DNA from: Methanobacterium sp. UBA294
Lineage (GTDB): Archaea; Methanobacteriota; Methanobacteria; Methanobacteriales; Methanobacteriaceae
Reading direction: 5' to 3'
DNA: 19,592 nt
Assembly (NCBI GenBank): GCA_002494495.1
Contig: DACB01000007.1
Location: 286,701 to 306,292 of the forward strand
Each line of letters begins with the position of its first letter. Position 1 is the first letter of the stretch. Positions 15,013 to 19,592 of this stretch are shown one piece after another. The notes beneath the pieces are model-generated. The model worked only from the letters and a program-made list of their open reading frames with translations. It ran no database searches and was not told the origin of the DNA. A program made the position numbers and the translations under genes.

Positions 15013-15606
15013 ATGAAAATAATTAGGATAGATCCCCAAAATCCCGAAAAAAGGAAGATAAAAATGGCTGTAAATATTCTGGAAGAGGGCGGCCTGATAG
15101 TGTATCCCACAGACACTATTTACGGTTTGGGTGCAAATATATTCAGTGATAAAGCCATTCGGAAGGTTTACTCCATTAAAGGAAGGGATTACAGCAAACC
15201 CATATCAGTTAGCGTATCAGAAATTGAGGATATAAATAAAATTGCTTATTTAGAGAACTTAGAAAGAGTTAAGGAAGTTTTACCTGGTCCATTTACCATC
15301 ATCCTCAATAAAAAGGAAAATGTATCACCGCTATTAACTGCTGGTGGGGAGAAAATAGGAGTTAGAATACCTGATAATAGGATTTCAAGAGAACTTACAC
15401 GGAAATTCCCTATAACCTCAACCAGCGCTAACTTATCCGGTGGAAAAGTATTTGAATCTGCAGATGCAATGATTGAATTATGGGGTGATTCAGTAGACCT
15501 GATAATAGACGGCGGAAAACTCCAGGGAAACCACTCCACTGTAATTGACTGGACCACACAACCACCAAAAGTGCTTAGGAAAGGTGTAAAAGAATTTAAA
15601 CTTTAA
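15013..15606 (+). CDS. yrdC: YrdC/Sua5 family threonylcarbamoyl-AMP synthase
   Basis: This enzyme makes threonylcarbamoyl-AMP from threonine, bicarbonate and ATP, the first step of the t6A modification of ANN-decoding tRNAs. The 197-residue single-domain protein shows YPTDTIYGLG (31-40), the KGRDYSKP motif (56-63) that holds substrate, GPFTIIL, GVRIP and the TSTSAN motif (135-140). It lacks the extra C-terminal Sua5 domain, so it is the short YrdC/YciO type. A YciO-like paralogue with a different role is the main alternative. The ATG has no ribosome site at normal distance and probably begins a leaderless mRNA. The peptidase gene follows 43 bp downstream on the same strand. Confidence 0.92.
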   Translation: MKIIRIDPQNPEKRKIKMAVNILEEGGLIVYPTDTIYGLGANIFSDKAIRKVYSIKGRDYSKPISVSVSEIEDINKIAYLENLERVKEVLPGPFTIILNKKENVSPLLTAGGEKIGVRIPDNRISRELTRKFPITSTSANLSGGKVFESADAMIELWGDSVDLIIDGGKLQGNHSTVIDWTTQPPKVLRKGVKEFKL

Positions 15607-15649
15607 TAATGTTAATTTAATGTATAGAAATAAAATTAAAGGTAATAAA

Positions 15650-16840
15650 ATGAATAAAACACCCTTAAAAGAACTCAAAAATCGAATGGAACGATTTAAA
15701 GAAGTTATGAATGCATCTAACCCGGAATGGGAGATGACTGTTATCTTCAGTAAGATCAACCTGTTCTACTTCACCGGTACTATGCAGGATGGGATGTTAA
15801 TCATCCCCAGGGATGGTGAAGCTGAATTCTGGGTACGGAATAGTTATGAGAGGGCATTAGATGAATCTTTATATCCGCAGATTCAGCCAATGAACAGCTA
15901 TAGAGGCGCTTCACAGAACGTAAAAAAACTCCCAGTAACTATCTATTTAGAAACAGAAACAGTTCCACTGGCATTATATCAGAGATTTACCAAACACTTC
16001 CCATTTAGAAATTATAAGCCGGTAGATATTCCAGTTGGGAAGGTAAGGGCAGTAAAAAGTAAGTATGAATTATCATTGTTAAGGAAATCTGGCAGGATTC
16101 ATCAACATGTACTGGAGGATCTGGTACCCGGGATGCTCCAGGAAGGCATGAGTGAAGCAGATCTGGGAGCAGATATCTTCAAAGTTTTAATTGATGAAGG
16201 CCACCATGGATTAACTAGATTCGGCATGTTCGATACCGAGATCTTGTTAGGACACATTGGATTCGGGGAAAGCTCCATTTATCCCAGCTATTTTGATGGT
16301 GCCAGTGGAAATATCGGCTTAAGCCCTGCTGCACCAGTCTTTGGAAACCGTGAGAGAAAATTGACCAAGGGAGACCTGGTATTTGTGGATGTGGGATGTG
16401 GATTTGATGGATACAATACAGATAAGACCATGACCTACATGTTTGGCCAGACCCTACCCCAGCACGCCATAGATGCCCATAACCAGTGTGTGGAAATTCA
16501 AAATAAGATCAGCTCCCAGTTAAAACCAGGTGCAATTCCAGGGGAAATTTACACTTCGGTTATGGCTGAACTTGATGTTGATTTTAAAGAAAACTTCATG
16601 GGCTTCGGAAAAAGGAGGGTTAAATTCCTAGGACATGGGATAGGATTACAAATTGATGAATTACCTGTAATTGCTGAAAAATTCACCGAACCAATAGAGG
16701 AAGGGATGGTGTTTGCCGTGGAGCCCAAAAAAGGAATATCTGGTATTGGAATGGTGGGAATTGAGAATACATTCATAGTGACTCCCCATGGTGGGGAATG
16801 CATCACTGGGAATAATCCTGGGCTTATTTCTGTGTTTTAA
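15650..16840 (+). CDS. M24 family metallopeptidase (Xaa-Pro aminopeptidase-like)
   Basis: The 396-residue protein has an N-terminal creatinase-type domain (about 10-135) and a C-terminal pita-bread domain. The five dinuclear-metal ligands are present: D247 (VDVGC), D258 (GYNTDKT), H329 (LGHGIG), E358 (AVEPKK) and E372 (GIENTF). It should remove an N-terminal residue before proline or cleave a small dipeptide in the cytoplasm. The exact substrate cannot be read from sequence, and related M24B enzymes also include dipeptidases. The start is the ATG at 15650, with AAAGGT six bases before it; an in-frame ATG 30 bases earlier has no ribosome site. It probably shares a transcript with the yrdC gene. 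It ends convergently with a radical SAM gene. Confidence 0.92.
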   Translation: MNKTPLKELKNRMERFKEVMNASNPEWEMTVIFSKINLFYFTGTMQDGMLIIPRDGEAEFWVRNSYERALDESLYPQIQPMNSYRGASQNVKKLPVTIYLETETVPLALYQRFTKHFPFRNYKPVDIPVGKVRAVKSKYELSLLRKSGRIHQHVLEDLVPGMLQEGMSEADLGADIFKVLIDEGHHGLTRFGMFDTEILLGHIGFGESSIYPSYFDGASGNIGLSPAAPVFGNRERKLTKGDLVFVDVGCGFDGYNTDKTMTYMFGQTLPQHAIDAHNQCVEIQNKISSQLKPGAIPGEIYTSVMAELDVDFKENFMGFGKRRVKFLGHGIGLQIDELPVIAEKFTEPIEEGMVFAVEPKKGISGIGMVGIENTFIVTPHGGECITGNNPGLISVF

Positions 16841-16844
16841 AGGC

Positions 16845-16885
16845 TTATTTAAATTTGAAGTTTATTTAAATTTGAAGTTATTTAG
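16845..16885. repeat. 17-bp tandem repeat in a convergent gene end
   Basis: TTATTTAAATTTGAAGT occurs twice in tandem (16845-16861 and 16862-16878) and is followed by a partial third copy beginning TTATTTA. The second copy touches the last codon of the B12-binding radical SAM gene. It lies in the 37-bp space between two converging genes and may act in termination, or may be slippage-derived. Confidence 0.7.
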
Positions 16886-18320
16886 AATTTTTACTAACAG
16901 TTTCCTTAGAAAGAGTCCTGTACCAACCCTTTGGAGATCCGCCATTGAGTTTAGGTGCAATGAAACTTCTATATATTGTTTCCAGCATGACTTTAAACAT
17001 ATGGCGGTGTTTTAACAGATATTTAGGTCGTGCATAAAATTTTAGGTAGGCTTGGGCTAGCTTGCTTTCCACCAATTGTTTGGTTAATCCTAATTCTTCA
17101 TATTTAATTACTGGCTTCAATACTGTGTATTTTTTCCAGTTTTCAGTGTCAAGAAGTTTTTTCTCTTTAAGTTCATGGTATATAGGGGTTCCTGGGAAAG
17201 GGGTTAATATGGAAAACTGGCTATAGTCCGCATTTAGCTTTATAGAGAAATCTATGGTTTTATCCATTTCTTTCCTTGTTTCACCTGGAAATCCCAGAAT
17301 AAATGAGGTTAAAACTTCTACACCAACATTCTTAGCGGATTTAACAGCTATTTCCGCCTGTTTGAGGGTTATACCCTTTTTCATCATATCTAAAATTCTT
17401 TGGGAGCCTGATTCAATACCATAGTAGATTGTGGTTAAACCAGCACCTTTAAGTTTCTTAAGTAAATCCTTATTTACCATGTCTACCCTTGAAGAAGCAA
17501 CAAATCCTATATCTAACCCTCTATTTTTTATTTCATCTGCAATTTCATTTGCTCTTCTTTTATTGAGCATGAAGTTGTCGTCCATGAAGGCGATGTTTTC
17601 CAGTTTATACTCATCTATTAAGAATTCAATCTCATCCACTACATTTCCAGGGGTCCTTGTCCGGAATTTATTTCCCATGATTCGTGAGGATGAACAGTAA
17701 CTACAGTTATAAACACAGCCACGGCTGGTTATCATATCGCTGGATTTTCCTCGGGTTGTTCCATATGATTCAAATGGGACAAGATGTCTAGCTGGAAATG
17801 GGATGGAATCCAGATCCTTTATTAATTCTCTGGGTGGATTGATTTTTATATTACCATTATCTCTATAAGCTATTCCATTAACATCGTTGAATTGTCCGTT
17901 ATTTTTGTCAAGGGATAGACTGGCAAGTTCAACCATGGTTTTTTCACCTTCACCAATGACCACAACATCCAATTCGGGACAGGTTTTTAAGATATCAACA
18001 GGCATAAAAGTGGGATGCGGACCCCCAATAACAGTTAATGAATGTGGTAGAATTTTTTTGACAAGTTTAGCATATTCCAAGGCATTTTTAATGGTGGAAG
18101 ATGTGGTGGTGATGCCCACCAATTGGGGCTCTTCTTCAGACAGTATTTTACAAATTTTATTGTATCCCAATTGTTCAAAGTCATCATCCATAATATTAAC
18201 AATGTAAGATGCTTCTTCTAAAGCCCCACCTATATACATGAGATTGAGGGGTGGGCTTACAACCCCTAAACCATTTTTTACAGCATTTTCATCGAAAGGG
18301 TTGATTAATAACAAATCCAT
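16878..18320 (-). CDS. B12-binding-domain radical SAM protein
   Basis: The 480-residue protein has a cobalamin-binding-like Rossmann domain at about 1-135 (LLLINPF, IMDDDFEQ, VGITTTSS, VIGGPHPTF, VVIGEGE), a radical SAM core from about 195 with C202, C206 and C209 in RGCVYNCSYC, and a C-terminal helical extension (about 400-480). The usual DxHxxG cobalamin lower-ligand motif is not obvious, as in many members of this class. Such enzymes often methylate unactivated carbons or rearrange lipids and cofactors; the substrate is unknown. It is a soluble protein with a basic C-terminus (YLLKHRHMFKVML) that could sit at a membrane. It lies 42 bp after the radical SAM/SPASM gene on the same strand, so the pair probably works in one pathway. 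A GTGAT element precedes the start. Confidence 0.9.
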   Translation of the reverse strand: MDLLLINPFDENAVKNGLGVVSPPLNLMYIGGALEEASYIVNIMDDDFEQLGYNKICKILSEEEPQLVGITTTSSTIKNALEYAKLVKKILPHSLTVIGGPHPTFMPVDILKTCPELDVVVIGEGEKTMVELASLSLDKNNGQFNDVNGIAYRDNGNIKINPPRELIKDLDSIPFPARHLVPFESYGTTRGKSSDMITSRGCVYNCSYCSSSRIMGNKFRTRTPGNVVDEIEFLIDEYKLENIAFMDDNFMLNKRRANEIADEIKNRGLDIGFVASSRVDMVNKDLLKKLKGAGLTTIYYGIESGSQRILDMMKKGITLKQAEIAVKSAKNVGVEVLTSFILGFPGETRKEMDKTIDFSIKLNADYSQFSILTPFPGTPIYHELKEKKLLDTENWKKYTVLKPVIKYEELGLTKQLVESKLAQAYLKFYARPKYLLKHRHMFKVMLETIYRSFIAPKLNGGSPKGWYRTLSKETVSKNSK

Positions 18321-18362
18321 CTAAATCACAATTTTTGATTATTTTAAATTTTTAATTTATTC

Positions 18363-19592
18363 TTATTTACTAGTAAAATCGATTAACAAGGTGCTGTCGT
18401 TAAATTGTCTGGATTCTAAGGGTAATCGGCTCCTGATTTGATTCCATTCCTTATTATTATTGATGCATCCTGGATCAGGCGCTAAAACATCCCCAAAGTA
18501 ATTATAGGCCCGAGCTCTACATCCGCCGCAGATGTTGTGGGATTCGCATTCACCACAATGGCCTTTCAGGATTTTTTTGTTTCTGAGTTTACTCAGTAAT
18601 TGATTATCTTTCCAGACTTCTTCAAAATCATCTTCTAACAGGTTTCCCAGTTTCAACTGAGATTCATGTGGGAAAAAGACACAGGGATATAAGTCTCCAT
18701 TGGGTTCCACACTCATATAGAATCGTCCTGCACCACAACCGCCTATAAAATCTGATAACTGTTTAATAAGGAAACCATCGTATTCTGGATTATAGAAGTG
18801 GGTGGGAATTACCTGTTTTTCTGTGGAGGTCAGTGATTCAGCCACCATGGCGTATTGTGGTGCGGTGGAGAGGATTTGCATGTCACCTTTAGCATTTTCA
18901 TCGTAAGCTGTTTCCAGTAATTTCAATCGTTTTTTGGGAGAGATATCCATATTTACAATATTTTTACCATTTCCAGTGGGTATGAAGTTGTAGATCATGA
19001 ACCAATCTACACCCTTATCGCGCATGAAATCTATCATTTGGGGTATTTCCTGGATGTTATGTTCTGTGGCTGTGGTTGCTACTTCTACAAATAAATCATT
19101 ATAATTTACACAATTTTCCACAGCATGGATCGCATTATCCCAAGCTCCATTAATGCCTCTAAATGAATCATGGGTTTCAGATTGGAGGCCGTCTACACTA
19201 ATCTGCACGAATTGAAGGCCATTTTCCACGAATTTTTTACATTCTCTATTCTTGGAAAGGGTATAACCATTGGTTGCCATAGCTGCAAACATTCCCAAGT
19301 CATTAGTTTTACCTATGAAGTCAATTATATGGGGGTGTATGGTGGGTTCTCCCCCTGAGAATGCGATGGAAGTTACTCCGGCTTCCGCCATAGTACTTAA
19401 ACCTTCATAAATTTGTTGAGTATTTAGTTCGTCTTTATCTTTCCTTCCTGCATCTTCATAGCAGTGTACACACTTCATGTTGCATGCTCGGCTTAAGTTC
19501 CAGACTACCTGGAATGGCGCACCGGGATTGAAGGGTTTATTTACTCCAAAAATAGCGATACCCTTAATTACACTGGTTAATCCTTTGACCCA
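18363..19592 (-). CDS. Radical SAM/SPASM protein, 5' end beyond right edge
   Basis: The ATG at 19478 cannot be the start. The frame stays open for 38 more codons to the window edge and supplies the first cysteine of the radical SAM motif, so the full motif reads CNMKCVHC. About 409 residues are visible. SGGEP follows for SAM binding, then a C-terminal SPASM region with cysteines in GGCGAGR, YPCVFF, CGEC, NICGGC and DPGC, which would hold one or two auxiliary Fe-S clusters. Related enzymes mature peptides or act in cofactor and heme pathways. The sequence upstream of the cysteines (GVNKPFNPGAPFQVVWNL) is a distinct N-terminal extension. No small precursor-peptide gene is visible in the window. 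The substrate is unknown; it is paired with the B12-binding radical SAM gene downstream. Confidence 0.9.
   Translation of the reverse strand, partial: WVKGLTSVIKGIAIFGVNKPFNPGAPFQVVWNLSRACNMKCVHCYEDAGRKDKDELNTQQIYEGLSTMAEAGVTSIAFSGGEPTIHPHIIDFIGKTNDLGMFAAMATNGYTLSKNRECKKFVENGLQFVQISVDGLQSETHDSFRGINGAWDNAIHAVENCVNYNDLFVEVATTATEHNIQEIPQMIDFMRDKGVDWFMIYNFIPTGNGKNIVNMDISPKKRLKLLETAYDENAKGDMQILSTAPQYAMVAESLTSTEKQVIPTHFYNPEYDGFLIKQLSDFIGGCGAGRFYMSVEPNGDLYPCVFFPHESQLKLGNLLEDDFEEVWKDNQLLSKLRNKKILKGHCGECESHNICGGCRARAYNYFGDVLAPDPGCINNNKEWNQIRSRLPLESRQFNDSTLLIDFTSK

Noticed and set aside
18363..19478. Radical SAM/SPASM protein starting at ATG 19478
   Set aside because: The first cysteine of the CxxxCxxC motif lies two codons upstream and the frame is open to the window edge.

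Overview
The window is a stretch of a mesophilic, AT-rich methanogen chromosome of the order Methanobacteriales, most likely Methanobacterium or a close relative. The reasons are a secreted protein with pseudomurein-binding repeats, a fused Fae-Hps enzyme, a class V (archaeal) fructose-bisphosphate aldolase/phosphatase, a split archaeal glutamate synthase with an FrhB-type partner, a probable archaetidylinositol-phosphate synthase, archaeal TATA boxes and strong GGAGG-type ribosome sites. No rRNA, tRNA, CRISPR array or insertion sequence was seen.

Layout. Positions 1-3192 (minus strand): the N-terminus of a secreted protein running off the left edge, the formaldehyde/ribulose-phosphate enzyme Fae-Hps, and a pseudomurein-binding protein with a zinc-peptidase-like C-terminal domain. 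Positions 3436-4215: an Fpg/MutM-type DNA glycosylase with a degenerate zinc finger and a repeated motif in its promoter. Positions 4427-8710: a four-gene glutamate synthase operon (amidotransferase, GXGXG domain, FrhB-like flavoprotein, FMN synthase domain), preceded by a 460-bp leader with a GGAA-N6-TTCC site like the NrpR nitrogen operator. Positions 9173-10117: malate dehydrogenase whose only sensible start is AUU. Positions 10340-12022: a HEAT-repeat protein and a homoisocitrate/isopropylmalate dehydrogenase, divergent around an inverted repeat that links their two TATA boxes. Positions 12245-13345: fructose-1,6-bisphosphate aldolase/phosphatase. Positions 13389-14956 (minus): probable archaetidylinositol-phosphate synthase, DUF357 and a DUF434 NYN-like protein. 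Positions 15013-16840 (plus): YrdC/Sua5 and an M24 peptidase. Positions 16878-19592 (minus): a B12-binding radical SAM enzyme and a radical SAM/SPASM enzyme that is cut by the right edge.

How the genes fit together. Several enzymes meet at 2-oxoglutarate and sugar phosphates. Malate dehydrogenase feeds the reductive branch that ends in 2-oxoglutarate, which the glt operon aminates to glutamate and which the AksF pathway extends toward coenzyme B. The aldolase/phosphatase makes fructose-6-phosphate. Reverse Hps activity turns the hexulose isomer of that sugar into ribulose-5-phosphate plus formaldehyde, and Fae traps the formaldehyde on tetrahydromethanopterin.

The most striking feature is the FrhB-like protein inside the glutamate synthase operon. 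Relative to FrhB of F420-reducing hydrogenase, its two halves are swapped and joined by a two-cluster ferredoxin segment, as in a circular permutation. It could deliver electrons from reduced F420 to glutamate synthase in place of the bacterial GltD subunit.
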